From positions 1-64,000 of the forward strand of contig JANOGW010000051.1 in NCBI GenBank assembly GCA_031406155.1: a stretch of DNA of 64,000 nucleotides, read 5' to 3'. The DNA is from JACMNW01 sp031406155 (lineage in GTDB: Bacteria > Pseudomonadota > Alphaproteobacteria > Rhodobacterales > Rhodobacteraceae). Of this stretch, positions 1 through 8,869 are shown piece by piece (the first letter of the stretch is position 1; each line of letters begins with the position of its first letter). Below the pieces are notes generated by a model. It searched no databases, was not told where the DNA came from, and worked only from the letters and a program-made list of their open reading frames with translations. The position numbers and the translations under genes were made by a program.

Positions 1-347
1 ATAGCCAGATCGCGGGTGCGGTCGAACAGCGGCACGAACACTTCGGCGCGGGTTTGCAGGCGTTTGATCAGATGGACAAACCCGGCTGCGTCGAACGTCT
101 CGGGCGACCCCTTGCGCGCCCTTTGGCCGCGTGTGTCCAGAATGGCATTGTCCAGATGAAAGCCGTCCATCGGCACCACTTCGGCCGGGATGCGCTGGGC
201 ATTCATCCGGCGCGACAGTTCGGCGGCCAGCGTGGATTTGCCGGACCCCGGGGCACCGGCGATGGCCACCAGCATGCGCGGATGATCGGGCCGCAGGGCG
301 TGCACCCGTTCGGCCAGCGCATTCACATGGGCAGTGATATCCAGCAT
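1..347 (-). CDS. frcK: FrcK-like P-loop nucleoside/sugar kinase family protein (3' end cut off by window)
   Basis: Partial gene; about 115 N-terminal residues are present and the stop lies beyond position 1. The ATG at 347 opens MLDITAHVNALAERV, followed by a Walker A motif (GAPGSGKST, about residues 29-37) and a PMDGFHLDN motif, both typical of the pantothenate/uridine kinase-like P-loop family. It is the last visible gene of an frcB-frcC-frcA-frcK order, matching the Sinorhizobium fructose locus, where FrcK is the accessory kinase. It begins 21 bases after the frcA stop. The assignment to sugar phosphorylation rests on gene order, so the family is firm but the substrate is not. Confidence 0.75.
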   Translation of the reverse strand, partial: MLDITAHVNALAERVHALRPDHPRMLVAIAGAPGSGKSTLAAELSRRMNAQRIPAEVVPMDGFHLDNAILDTRGQRARKGSPETFDAAGFVHLIKRLQTRAEVFVPLFDRTRDLA

Positions 348-368
348 CGGGCCCTGCACAGCCCGCTG

Positions 369-1154
369 TCAGATCGCCTCAAGCTCGGCGTCGGGCACTT
401 TCGCCCCGGTCATATAGGCAACCGCATCCGACATCGAATGATTCTTGGGGTTGATGACGCAAAGCCGCCGACCCAGACGATGGACATGGATGCGGTCGGC
501 CACTTCGAACACATGCGGCATGTTGTGGCTGATCAGGATGATGGGAATGCCCCGCCCCCGCACATCGCGGATCAACTCCAGCACCCGGCGGCTTTCCTTC
601 ACCCCCAAAGCAGCCGTCGGTTCATCCAAAATCACCACTTTCGATCCGAAGGCCGCCGCTCGCGCCACGGCCACGCCCTGCCGCTGACCTCCGGACAATG
701 ATTCCACCGCCTGATTGATATTCTGGATCGTCATCAGCCCCAGCTCAGTCAGTTTGTCGCGGGCGAACTTTTCCATCCCCGCCCGGTCCATCTTGCGAAA
801 GACCGACCCCATGATCCCCGGGCTGCGCCATTCGCGACCCAGAAACATGTTGTCCGCGATCGACAGCGCCGGTGACAGCGCAAGGTTTTGATAAACGGTC
901 TCAATCCCCAGTTTCCGGGCATCCTGCGGCGATTTGAAGTGCACGATCTGGCCTTCCAGCATGATTTCGCCATGGTCGGGGGTAACCGCACCCGACAACG
1001 CCTTGATCAGCGTCGATTTGCCCGCGCCATTGTCACCGATAACGCCGATGATTTCACCGGGATACAGCTCAAAATCCGCGCCGTTCATGGCCACAACAGT
1101 GCCATAGCGTTTCATCAGGCCCCGGGCGGACAGGATAGGTTGAATATCACTCAT
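369..1154 (-). CDS. frcA: Sugar ABC transporter ATP-binding protein (FrcA-like)
   Basis: 261-residue ATPase with a single nucleotide-binding domain: Walker A GDNGAGKST near residue 38, signature LSGGQRQG, and Walker B VVILDEPTAALG. RbsA/MglA-type sugar ATPases are twice this length with two domains, so the single-domain size fits FrcA. I chose the ATG at 1154 (MSDIQPILSARG) over an upstream in-frame start because it overlaps the frcC stop in an ATGA arrangement and gives the family's usual N-terminus. It energises uptake through FrcC at the cytoplasmic face of the inner membrane. Confidence 0.88.
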   Translation of the reverse strand: MSDIQPILSARGLMKRYGTVVAMNGADFELYPGEIIGVIGDNGAGKSTLIKALSGAVTPDHGEIMLEGQIVHFKSPQDARKLGIETVYQNLALSPALSIADNMFLGREWRSPGIMGSVFRKMDRAGMEKFARDKLTELGLMTIQNINQAVESLSGGQRQGVAVARAAAFGSKVVILDEPTAALGVKESRRVLELIRDVRGRGIPIILISHNMPHVFEVADRIHVHRLGRRLCVINPKNHSMSDAVAYMTGAKVPDAELEAI

Positions 1155-2230
1155 TGCGAAGCCCTCCGCAGCCATTGATCCAGTGCGACAGCAATGATCA
1201 CGAGGCACCCCGCAGCAAACATTTGCCAGTAGTCATCCACCCCGGCCAACGATAGCCCGGTATTGAACACACCAACGATAAATGCCCCGAGCACTGACCC
1301 AACGATAGACCCGCGCCCGCCAAACAGCGACGTGCCACCAATCACTACAGCCGTGATCGAACCCAAGTTCACCGTATCAAACGCAATCGGCGATACTGAC
1401 CCAACCCTGCCAATCGCAATCCATGCTGCGAAGCCGCAGATCAGTCCGGCCACCGCGTAGACCGATATCAGCACGCCGTTCACCCTGATCCCCGACAGCA
1501 TCGCCGAATCCGGATCATCGCCTATGGCATGCACATGCCTGCCCCACGCAGTCTGGTTCAGCACATACCAAAGCACCGCTGCCAGCAATATCAACATGAT
1601 ACCGCCATAGGTGATGCTCGCGCCGCCAAAGTTGTAGCCTTGACCAAACCACAAAAGCCCCGGTGCCTTTGCCTCGATGTCGACATTGCGGATGGATTCA
1701 GAACCCGAATACCACAGCTTCAACGCATTGAAGATCGACAACGTGCCCAGCGTCACGATGAACGGCGGCAGCTTCATCTTTGCCACCAGAACGCCGTTCA
1801 CAAAGCCCATCGCCCCACCGACGAAAACCCCGATTACAATCGCAATTCCCACCGGAATACCCGCCAGAACGGCAAGGTTGCCCATCACCAGTGAAGAAAC
1901 CACCAGTATCGCCCCAACCGACAGATCAATCCCGGCGGTCAATATCACCAGCGTCTGCGCCAATGCCACAAACCCGGTCACGGTCACCTGTTTCAGCACC
2001 GTCGACAGCGCGCCAATACCCAGAAACCGCGGTGCAATGATGCTGAAGCCGATGACGGAAATCAGCAGCACCAACGCCGGTATCAAGGTCGGATAACTGC
2101 GCAGATAGCCACGCAAAACCGGGATGAAGGACTTGTCATCGCGTTCAAACGTTGCCACCACCGCGTCGGCTTTGGTCAGCGTCGCCTCGAAATCGGAAAT
2201 GGTTTTGGTTGGTGTGTCTTGTGTGCTCAT
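1151..2230 (-). CDS. frcC: Sugar ABC transporter permease (FrcC-like)
   Basis: 359 residues with about eight to ten hydrophobic segments. It contains the BPD_transp_2 core of ribose/fructose-type permeases, including a VTGFVALAQTLVILTAGIDLS stretch and a later GRVGSVSPIAFDTVNLGSIT stretch. It lies between the binding protein gene, from which a stable hairpin separates it, and the ATPase gene, which overlaps its stop by four bases. A cytoplasmic N-terminal tail of about 45 residues precedes the first membrane segment. The fructose assignment comes from the whole operon order, not from this protein alone. Confidence 0.87.
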   Translation of the reverse strand: MSTQDTPTKTISDFEATLTKADAVVATFERDDKSFIPVLRGYLRSYPTLIPALVLLISVIGFSIIAPRFLGIGALSTVLKQVTVTGFVALAQTLVILTAGIDLSVGAILVVSSLVMGNLAVLAGIPVGIAIVIGVFVGGAMGFVNGVLVAKMKLPPFIVTLGTLSIFNALKLWYSGSESIRNVDIEAKAPGLLWFGQGYNFGGASITYGGIMLILLAAVLWYVLNQTAWGRHVHAIGDDPDSAMLSGIRVNGVLISVYAVAGLICGFAAWIAIGRVGSVSPIAFDTVNLGSITAVVIGGTSLFGGRGSIVGSVLGAFIVGVFNTGLSLAGVDDYWQMFAAGCLVIIAVALDQWLRRASQ

Positions 2231-2286
2231 CGCTGCGGCATTCCCCCGTGATGACCCCGAAACCCTTACCGGATTTCTCTTATGAA

Positions 2287-2312
2287 GAAGGGCGACTGTA
2301 AAGTCGCCCTTC
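2287..2312 (-). terminator. Intercistronic hairpin between frcB and frcC
   Basis: A perfect inverted repeat with 11-base arms (2287-2297 and 2302-2312) and a 4-base loop lies in the 110-base gap after the frcB stop. There is no real U-tract on the minus strand, so it looks more like a stabilising or attenuating hairpin than a full terminator. Such hairpins often let the binding protein be made in excess of the permease and ATPase. Confidence 0.7.
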
Positions 2313-2340
2313 CGTTAATCAAGCCAGAACAAAAGGCAAT

Positions 2341-3366
2341 TCAGCCCCAGCACAGCTCGGTGCCCTTGGTGCTGTCAAGCGACGGCACACCTTCGGCAGG
2401 CTTGTCGGTGATCAGGTTCACACCGGTGTTGAAGAACGACAGGCCTTCGGTAACCGTGGGCTTGGTGCCGTCCTTGGCGAACGCTGCAATCGCGTCGATG
2501 CCCAGCGAGGCCATCTTCAGCGGATACTGCTGCGAAGTCGCACCGATCACGCCCGACTTGACCGAAGCCACACCGGGGCAGCCGCCGTCAACCGACACGA
2601 TGATCGCCTGACCTTCTTTGCCAGCATTCTTCAGCGCCTGATAAGCGCCTTCTGCTGCCGGTTCGTTGATCGTGTAGACCACGTTGATATCCGGGTCTTT
2701 GGCCAGCAGGGTTTCCATCGCGCGCAGACCGCCCTCTGGGTTTGCGTCCGAGGTTTCATGGCCGATCACGCGTGGGTCGGTTTCCGAACCCATCACAGCC
2801 AGATCAGGCACTTCAATGCCGAACCCAACCAGAAAGCCGGTGTCGCGCTGGACGTCGACCGAGATGTTGTCTTTGTTGATGTCCAGCATGGCGATCTTGG
2901 CATTTGCAGCCTCGGCACCCAGCGTCGCCGCTGCCCATTTACCAATCAGCAGACCAGCCTCGAAGTTGTCGGTCGCAAAGGTGATGTCCTGTGCTTCGGC
3001 ATCTGCAAGCGGGGTATCAAGTGCAATAACCAGAATTCCAGCAGCGCGGGCGTCCTTCAGAGCAGGCCCAACCGAATCGTTCGATGGGGTGATCAAGATA
3101 CCTTTTGCGCCAGCAGCAACGCAATTTTCAATCGCGGTGATCTGAGGTGCCGCATCGCCATCTTTTTCACCGGCATAGGCTTGGAACTCAAGACCAGCAG
3201 CGGTTGCAGCGGCCTCGGCGCCTTCCTTCATTTTCACGAAGAAGGGGTTGGTGTTGTTCTTGGTGATCAGGCAGGCAAGACCGCCGCCGTGCGATTCTGC
3301 GAACGCCGTGCCAGTCATCAATGCCAGCGCGGCAGCACCAAGCAGTGCAGTTGACTTGAATTTCAT
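2341..3366 (-). CDS. frcB: Sugar ABC transporter periplasmic substrate-binding protein (FrcB-like)
   Basis: 341-residue type 1 periplasmic binding protein. A signal peptide (MKFKSTALLGAAALALMTGTAFA) is followed by a mature protein beginning ESHGGGLACLITKNNTNPFF, then the two-lobe sugar-binding fold with GILITPSND, ALDTPLADAEAQ and SVDGGCPGV segments. A GGGAGGA ribosome binding site sits just upstream of the ATG. It is the first gene of the operon and faces the fucU-ROK pair across a roughly 230-base promoter region. Known FrcB proteins bind fructose, mannose and ribose; the exact ligand here is inferred. Confidence 0.87.
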   Translation of the reverse strand: MKFKSTALLGAAALALMTGTAFAESHGGGLACLITKNNTNPFFVKMKEGAEAAATAAGLEFQAYAGEKDGDAAPQITAIENCVAAGAKGILITPSNDSVGPALKDARAAGILVIALDTPLADAEAQDITFATDNFEAGLLIGKWAAATLGAEAANAKIAMLDINKDNISVDVQRDTGFLVGFGIEVPDLAVMGSETDPRVIGHETSDANPEGGLRAMETLLAKDPDINVVYTINEPAAEGAYQALKNAGKEGQAIIVSVDGGCPGVASVKSGVIGATSQQYPLKMASLGIDAIAAFAKDGTKPTVTEGLSFFNTGVNLITDKPAEGVPSLDSTKGTELCWG

Positions 3367-3481
3367 TGGTAGTCCTCCCAGGGATTAAGGGCCATTCGCC
3401 CCATTAGAAAGCTTTACGAAAAGCACGAAGTGCCCGACGATAGCAGTATGAAAATCTGATTCCCCTCACCGCGTCAAGTTA

Positions 3482-3502
3482 AATAAATCAGAGTGATTTA
3501 TT
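3482..3502. promoter_or_regulatory. Perfect palindrome, candidate operator for the ROK regulator
   Basis: The arms AATAAATCA (3482-3490) and TGATTTATT (3494-3502) are perfect reverse complements around a 3-base spacer, inside the divergent frcB / fucU promoter region. AT-rich palindromes of this size suit ROK repressors (NagC/Mlc type), and the next regulatory gene is a ROK protein. A TTGACA (3504-3509) directly abuts the palindrome on the plus strand and could be the -35 of the fucU-ROK promoter, although no good -10 follows at the ideal spacing. Regulator and site are matched by proximity only. Confidence 0.6.
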
Positions 3503-3595
3503 ATTGACAGAGTACGCCGTTCACCGCAGTGTTAACCGATCTGACGTCTCGCCTGATGCACTCATCGGGTGGGACATAGCTGTTGAAAGATAGAA

Positions 3596-4039
3596 ATGCT
3601 GATCGGACTGCCATCCATCCTTGGGCCGGAACTGCTGTATACCTTGCGCTCCATGGGGCATGGCGACGAAATTGCGCTGGTCGATGGCAACTACCCCGCG
3701 CAAAGTGACGCCCGCCGCCTCGTGCGCGCGGATGGCCACGGCATAATTGCGCTGCTCGACGCCATTTTGCGGGTTCTGCCGATTGATCGGGCTGCGCCGC
3801 AGGCGATTTTTCGCGCGGCTTTGAACAACGATCCGACACAAAGCGACATGATACACCATCAGATAGACGAGACCTGCCGCAACCGCGTGCCCGGTCACAC
3901 AGTGCAAGCGTTATCGGGCGCTGATCTTTATCCGCGCATCCGGGCCGCACATACGATTGTCGCCACGACCGAAACCGCGCTTTTCGCCAATGTCATCTTG
4001 CGCAAGGGTGTCATCGGCGCCGGGATGCAATCGCTGTGA
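3596..4039 (+). CDS. fucU: RbsD/FucU family sugar mutarotase
   Basis: 147 residues matching the FucU/RbsD fold: LGPELLYTLRSMGHGDEIAL with the catalytic-region His, VDGNYPAQS, a middle ALLDAILRVLPID segment and the C-terminal VATTETALFANVILRKGVI. These enzymes interconvert anomers of pyranose/furanose sugars after import. It overlaps the next gene (ROK regulator) as GTGA, so the two are translationally coupled, and both are transcribed away from frcBCAK. Length and motifs favour FucU over RbsD, but the physiological sugar cannot be read from sequence. Confidence 0.87.
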   Translation: MLIGLPSILGPELLYTLRSMGHGDEIALVDGNYPAQSDARRLVRADGHGIIALLDAILRVLPIDRAAPQAIFRAALNNDPTQSDMIHHQIDETCRNRVPGHTVQALSGADLYPRIRAAHTIVATTETALFANVILRKGVIGAGMQSL

Positions 4040-5262
4040 AACTGGGGCCCGACCCGACGCCAGACAGACCCTCGCAGGAGGGGCCCGGCCTACGTGGCAC
4101 CAACCAATCTGGTATGCGTGCGCAGAATGAACGGCTGGTGCTGACCTTGGTGCGCCAGCACGGCGCGCTTGCAAAAACTGAGATTGCACGCATCACTGGC
4201 CTTTCGGCGCAAACCGTGTCGGTGATCATGCGCAGCCTCGAGTCTGATGGGCTTTTGGTGCGCGGCATCCCTTTGCGGGGCAAAATCGGCCAGCCGTCCA
4301 TCCCGATGATGCTGAATGCCGATGGCGCATATTTCTTTGGCCTGAAAATTGGCCGGCGTTCGGCAGATCTGACCTTGATCGATTTTCTGGGTCGCGTCCG
4401 CGCCGCTCGACGCCAGATTTACCGCTACCCAACGCCAAGCGCCGTTATAGCCTTTGTGGCCGAAGCAATGCCCGCCATCACCGCAACGCTGAGTGGACCG
4501 CAGCAAAAGCGCATCAACGGCATGGGCGTCGCCATGCCGTTCCAGCTGTGGAACTGGGTGCAAAACATCGGCGCACCGCAATCCGAAATGGATACCTGGC
4601 GCACCCGCGACATTCATGCCGAACTGGCAGCCCTTACGAACATGCCGGTCTATGTTCAAAACGATGCCTCGGCTGCCTGTGGCGCGGAACTGGTATTCGG
4701 CACGGGTGATCGGCCCAAAGATTTCCTGTACTTCTACTTTGGCTATTTCATCGGCGGTGGTCTTGTGCTGAACGGCCAATTGTTTACCGGACGCACCGGC
4801 AACGCCGCCGGTGTGGGCCCCATGCCGGTGCCCGGCCCCGATGGCCGGATGCAACGTCTATTTGATGTAGCCTCGATGTCTGTCCTTGCTTCCGCGATGG
4901 AAGCTGCGGGCGAATCCTCGGCTTATCTGTGGGAAAGCCCTGACCAATGGCAAGTAAGCCCACCGGTCTTGTCAGCATGGATCGATTGCGCCGCCGATGG
5001 CCTCGCCAGCGCCATCCTGAGTGCGTCAACCCTTTTGGAACTGGAGGCCGTTATCATTGATGGATGGATGCCGGTTTCCGTGCGCGCCGAAGTGACATTG
5101 CGCACCAGGGCTGCCTTCAACCGGCTTGATCTTGCCGGCATCGACCCGCCGCTTATTCGCCAGGGTACCGTGGGCGCCCAGGCGCGATCTTTGGGCGCAG
5201 CCGCTATTCCGCTATCGCAGCGCTATCTGATCGATCAGAACTCCACCTTGCGCGACACCTGA
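4036..5262 (+). CDS. frcR: ROK family transcriptional regulator (putative FrcR)
   Basis: 408 residues. An N-terminal MarR-like winged helix (about residues 25-80, RQHGALAKTEIARITGLSAQT) is followed by a ROK sugar-kinase-like domain with YVQNDASAACGAE and YFGYFIGGGLVLNG segments. The canonical ROK zinc-binding CxxGxxGC region is not visible; the equivalent place reads MPVPGPDGRM, as in some regulatory ROK members. The start is the GTG at 4036, overlapping the fucU stop. Position suggests it represses frcBCAK and fucU through the palindrome at 3482-3502. The family is sure, the target inferred. Confidence 0.85.
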   Translation: MKLGPDPTPDRPSQEGPGLRGTNQSGMRAQNERLVLTLVRQHGALAKTEIARITGLSAQTVSVIMRSLESDGLLVRGIPLRGKIGQPSIPMMLNADGAYFFGLKIGRRSADLTLIDFLGRVRAARRQIYRYPTPSAVIAFVAEAMPAITATLSGPQQKRINGMGVAMPFQLWNWVQNIGAPQSEMDTWRTRDIHAELAALTNMPVYVQNDASAACGAELVFGTGDRPKDFLYFYFGYFIGGGLVLNGQLFTGRTGNAAGVGPMPVPGPDGRMQRLFDVASMSVLASAMEAAGESSAYLWESPDQWQVSPPVLSAWIDCAADGLASAILSASTLLELEAVIIDGWMPVSVRAEVTLRTRAAFNRLDLAGIDPPLIRQGTVGAQARSLGAAAIPLSQRYLIDQNSTLRDT

Positions 5263-5425
5263 ACCAAAGGCGGGTCGATGCCCTTGCCCCGTCGGGTTCG
5301 GGTTGGTCAGGGGATAAATTTTATCGCTTGGTCAAAAAATGGCTGGCTCCGATCACCGCCAGCCCTTGCACAAACCGCCCCCGACATGCGACCGTCATAT
5401 AGCCCCAGCCGCCCGGAGAGACGCT

Positions 5426-6421
5426 GTGCAGACCGACCTCATATCGCCTGTTCAGGCATTGCACTTGCCGCAGGTCACCCACCCACGCAACCCAGGAATG
5501 CCGCTTGATCTGGATTGGGTGGCATCGGTGCAGGCCAACACTTCGGCCATAGAACGCCGCGCCGCCACTTTGCCGGGCCGCAGATCTGTTAAAAAAGACT
5601 ACCAAGCCGCCTGGCTCTGCAAGGCCATCAGCCTGATCGACCTGACCACCCTGTCCGGCGATGATACCCCCGGTCGCGTGCAACGCCTGTGCGCCAAAGC
5701 CCGCCAACCCGTTCGCGCCGACATTCTTGAACGGCTGGGCATGCAAGGCCTGACCACCGGGGCCGTCTGCGTCTATCACGACATGGTCGCCACTGCCGTC
5801 CGCGCGCTCGAAGGCTCGAACATCCCTGTCGCTGCCGTATCAACCGGCTTTCCCGCAGGCCTGTCGCCCCTACACCTGCGCATCGCCGAAATCGGTGAAA
5901 GCGTCGCCGCCGGTGCCGCCGAAATCGACATCGTCATTTCCCGCCGCCACGTCCTGACGCAAAACTGGGAGGCGCTCTACGATGAAATGGCCCAAATGCG
6001 CGCCGCCTGTGGCAACGCCCACGTCAAAGCTATCCTCGCCACGGGCGAGTTAGGCACCCTGCGCAACGTCGCGCGTGCCAGTCTCATTTGCATGATGGCC
6101 GGCGCTGATTTCATCAAAACCTCCACCGGCAAAGAACCCGTCAACGCCACCCTGCCGGTAACCCTGACCATGATCCGCGCTATCCGTGACTACGACACAC
6201 GCACCGGCATCAAGGTCGGCTACAAACCCGCAGGCGGCATCGCCAAAGCCAAAGACGCGCTGGTGTATCTGTCGATGATGAAAGACGAGCTAGGCCACCC
6301 GTGGCTGCAACCCGACTTGTTCCGTTTCGGTGCCTCCTCGCTGCTGGGCGATATCGAACGCCAGCTGGAACACCACCTGACCGGCCACTACTCAGCCGCC
6401 AACCGCCATGCGATGGGGTAA
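5426..6421 (+). CDS. deoC: Deoxyribose-phosphate aldolase
   Basis: 331 residues from a GTG start at 5426, chosen because GGAGAG lies five bases upstream; the in-frame ATG at 5339 has no such site. The DeoC TIM barrel shows AAWLCKAISLIDLTTL at the start, VKAILATGELG (proton-relay Lys region) and GADFIKTSTGKEPVNATL with the Schiff-base Lys, then KVGYKPAGGIA. It cleaves 2-deoxyribose-5-phosphate to glyceraldehyde-3-phosphate and acetaldehyde. The ALDH gene begins three bases after its stop, which suggests the acetaldehyde is oxidised by that enzyme. Confidence 0.93.
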   Translation: MQTDLISPVQALHLPQVTHPRNPGMPLDLDWVASVQANTSAIERRAATLPGRRSVKKDYQAAWLCKAISLIDLTTLSGDDTPGRVQRLCAKARQPVRADILERLGMQGLTTGAVCVYHDMVATAVRALEGSNIPVAAVSTGFPAGLSPLHLRIAEIGESVAAGAAEIDIVISRRHVLTQNWEALYDEMAQMRAACGNAHVKAILATGELGTLRNVARASLICMMAGADFIKTSTGKEPVNATLPVTLTMIRAIRDYDTRTGIKVGYKPAGGIAKAKDALVYLSMMKDELGHPWLQPDLFRFGASSLLGDIERQLEHHLTGHYSAANRHAMG

Positions 6422-6424
6422 TCC

Positions 6425-8770
6425 ATGACCGTCCGCGATATTTTCGACGCCATGTCCTATGGCCCCGCCCCCGAATCCAGCGCCGAGGCGCAAGCATGGA
6501 TCACCAAACACCACGCCCGGTTCGGTCATTGGATCGACGGCGCGTTCACAACGCCCGGCGACACCTTCACCACCACAAACCCCGCCACCGGCAAAGCCTT
6601 GGCGACCGTTACCCAAGGCAGCACTTCAGACGTTGACGCCGCCGTGACAGCCGCCCGCCGGGCCCAACCGAAATGGGCGCGCCTTACCGGCCATCAACGC
6701 GCCAAGCACATTTACGCCCTCGCCCGCATCGTCCAGAAACAGTCCCGTCTGTTTGCCGTGCTTGAAACCCTCGACAACGGCAAACCCATCCGCGAGTCCC
6801 GCGACATCGACATCCCCCTCGTCGCCCGCCACTTCTACTACCACGCAGGTCTCGCCCAACTTCTGCCGTCCGAGATGCCCGACATGGCCCCTCTCGGCGT
6901 CTGCGGCGCGGTCATCCCGTGGAACTTCCCCCTGCTGATGCTGGCATGGAAAGTCGCCCCCGCCCTCGCCGCAGGCAACACTATCGTCCTGAAACCCGCC
7001 GAATACACGCCCCTCACCGCGCTGCTATTCGCCGAACTCAGCCGCGAGGCTGGCTTGCCAAAGGGCGTCCTGAACGTCGTCACAGGTGACGGCGCAACCG
7101 GTGCCGCAGTCGTCGATCACCCCGACATCAACAAAATCGCCTTCACCGGCTCCACGGCGGTGGGGCGCAAAATCCGCACCGCCACCGCAGGCACCGGCAA
7201 GGCCCTGACCTTGGAACTCGGCGGCAAATCCCCCTACATCGTCTTCGACGACGCCGATCTCGATTCAGCCGTCGAAGGCCTCGTCGATGCCATCTGGTTC
7301 AATCAAGGCGAGGTGTGCTGCGCCGGTTCCCGCCTTCTGGTGCAAGAAGGCGTCGCTCCCAGATTCTACGAAAAACTCAAGCGCCGGATGGACGGTCTGC
7401 GGATCGGCGACCCGCTCGATAAATGTATCGACGTCGGCGCAGTGGTCGATCCGATCCAGCTTGCCGGCATCACCGCCCTGATCAAAGCCAACCCCGAAGG
7501 CGACCATTACACCGCCGCCACACCGGTGCCTGCGGCAGGCTGTTACTATCCGCCAACCCTGATCACTGGCCTTTCCGCCGCCTCAACCCTGATGCAAGAA
7601 GAGATTTTCGGACCTGTGCTGGTATCAATGACCTTCCGCACGCCGTCCGAGGCCGTGGATCTGGCCAACAACACCCGCTACGGCCTCGCCGCGACAGTCT
7701 GGACAGAAAACATCAACCTCGCCCTCGATATTGCGCCAAAATTGAAGTCCGGCATCGTCTGGGTCAACGCGACCAACCTGTTTGACGCCGCCGCCGGCTT
7801 CGGTGGCGTGCGCGAAAGCGGCTTTGGCCGTGAAGGCGGCTGGGAAGGCTTGGCGGCCTATCTCAAACCCAAAGCCGGCGCCAAGCCGCTGAAACCCATC
7901 ACGGCGTTCCCGGAACCTGCAAACCCGGAGACCCATGGCCTGGACCGCACCGCCAAACTGTTCATCGGCGGCAAACAAGCCCGCCCGGATGGCGGCTATT
8001 CGCGCGCCGTATGGTCGGCACGCGGCAAGCTGCTGGGCCACGCAGGCACCGGCAACCGCAAGGATATCCGCAACGCGGTCGAGGCCGCGCATGCCGCCAA
8101 GGGCTGGGCCAGGACCACCGGCCACAACCGCGCGCAGATTCTGTTCTACATCGCCGAAAATCTGTCCGCCCGCGCGCCCGAATTTGCCCGCCGGCTGGCC
8201 GACCTGACCGGCAAACCCGGCGAGGCCGAGGTCGAGGCATCCATCTCCCGCCTCTTCACCTACGCCGCATGGGCGGACAAATTCGACGGCGCAGCCAAAT
8301 CCGTACCCATTCGCGGCGTAGCTCTCGCGATGAACGAACCCTGCGGTGTCATCGGTGCACTATGTCCTGATGAGGCCCCGCTGCTGGGCCTGATCTCTGT
8401 CATGGCCCCCGCCATTGCCATGGGCAACACCTGCGTGCTGGTGCCCTCCGATCCGTTCCCACTGGCCGCGACGGATTTCTATCAGGTGCTGGAAACCTCC
8501 GACCTGCCGCCAGGAGTAGTCAATATTGTCACCGGCGCGCATGCCGAACTTGCCAAACCGCTGGCGGGGCATATGGATATCGATGCCGTCTGGTGCTTCA
8601 GTTCAACCAACCTGTCGGCCACTATCGAGCGGGAAGCCGCCAGCAACATCAAACGGACGTGGGTCAACCACGGTAAAGCCCGCGATTGGCATGGCACGAT
8701 CGCCGAAGGTGCTGCCTTCCTCCGTCAGGCCACCGAAGTGAAAACCATCTGGATCCCCTACGGCGAATAG
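6425..8770 (+). CDS. Bidomain aldehyde dehydrogenase (ALDH16-like)
   Basis: 781 residues with two ALDH modules. The first (about 30-490) is complete: IPWNFPLLMLAWK, FTGSTAVGRKI, LTLELGGKSP with the general-base Glu, and the catalytic Cys at NQGEVCCAG (Cys298/299). The second (about 505-780) keeps the fold (EPCGVIGALCPDEAPLLGL) but its active-site region reads VWCFSSTNLSA with no nucleophile in place. This inactive second domain is the hallmark of ALDH16, known in bacteria including marine Rhodobacteraceae. Directly downstream of deoC, it probably oxidises the acetaldehyde or a related aldehyde. Confidence 0.88.
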   Translation: MTVRDIFDAMSYGPAPESSAEAQAWITKHHARFGHWIDGAFTTPGDTFTTTNPATGKALATVTQGSTSDVDAAVTAARRAQPKWARLTGHQRAKHIYALARIVQKQSRLFAVLETLDNGKPIRESRDIDIPLVARHFYYHAGLAQLLPSEMPDMAPLGVCGAVIPWNFPLLMLAWKVAPALAAGNTIVLKPAEYTPLTALLFAELSREAGLPKGVLNVVTGDGATGAAVVDHPDINKIAFTGSTAVGRKIRTATAGTGKALTLELGGKSPYIVFDDADLDSAVEGLVDAIWFNQGEVCCAGSRLLVQEGVAPRFYEKLKRRMDGLRIGDPLDKCIDVGAVVDPIQLAGITALIKANPEGDHYTAATPVPAAGCYYPPTLITGLSAASTLMQEEIFGPVLVSMTFRTPSEAVDLANNTRYGLAATVWTENINLALDIAPKLKSGIVWVNATNLFDAAAGFGGVRESGFGREGGWEGLAAYLKPKAGAKPLKPITAFPEPANPETHGLDRTAKLFIGGKQARPDGGYSRAVWSARGKLLGHAGTGNRKDIRNAVEAAHAAKGWARTTGHNRAQILFYIAENLSARAPEFARRLADLTGKPGEAEVEASISRLFTYAAWADKFDGAAKSVPIRGVALAMNEPCGVIGALCPDEAPLLGLISVMAPAIAMGNTCVLVPSDPFPLAATDFYQVLETSDLPPGVVNIVTGAHAELAKPLAGHMDIDAVWCFSSTNLSATIEREAASNIKRTWVNHGKARDWHGTIAEGAAFLRQATEVKTIWIPYGE

Positions 8771-8788
8771 CGGCTTTTTCTGTTTTCA

Positions 8789-8844
8789 AATATCCCTGCC
8801 GGAGGATTCCGGCCTATATTTCGGAAGCCTCCGGCGGGGATATT
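8789..8844. terminator. Long hairpin between convergent ALDH and yqgE genes
   Basis: Arms 8789-8811 and 8822-8844 (23 bases, two mismatches) enclose a 10-base loop. It sits between the stops of two convergent genes and so can end transcription from both sides. Its right arm runs into a GGGGATATT..GCCAAAATGAAA motif (8836-8859) that recurs elsewhere in the window. Confidence 0.7.
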
Positions 8845-8859
8845 CTAGCCAAAATGAAA
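8836..8859 (+). repeat. 3'-end repeat motif, copy 1 (GGGATATT..GCCAAAATGAAA)
   Basis: A 24-base motif about 65 bases after the stop of the ALDH gene, in the same orientation as that gene. Related copies lie at 15584-15610 (minus, downstream of gshA) and 54681-54703 (plus, downstream of the sulfotransferase gene). I recall similar intergenic sequences from Rhodobacteraceae genomes; no function can be read from the sequence. Confidence 0.65.
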
Positions 8860-8869
8860 TGCGCAGCGG

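Noticed and set aside
54..701. 215-codon plus-strand frame over frcK and frcA
   Set aside because: It lies antisense to two clear genes (kinase and ABC ATPase) and its His/Arg/Pro-rich translation is typical of an antisense shadow in GC-rich DNA.
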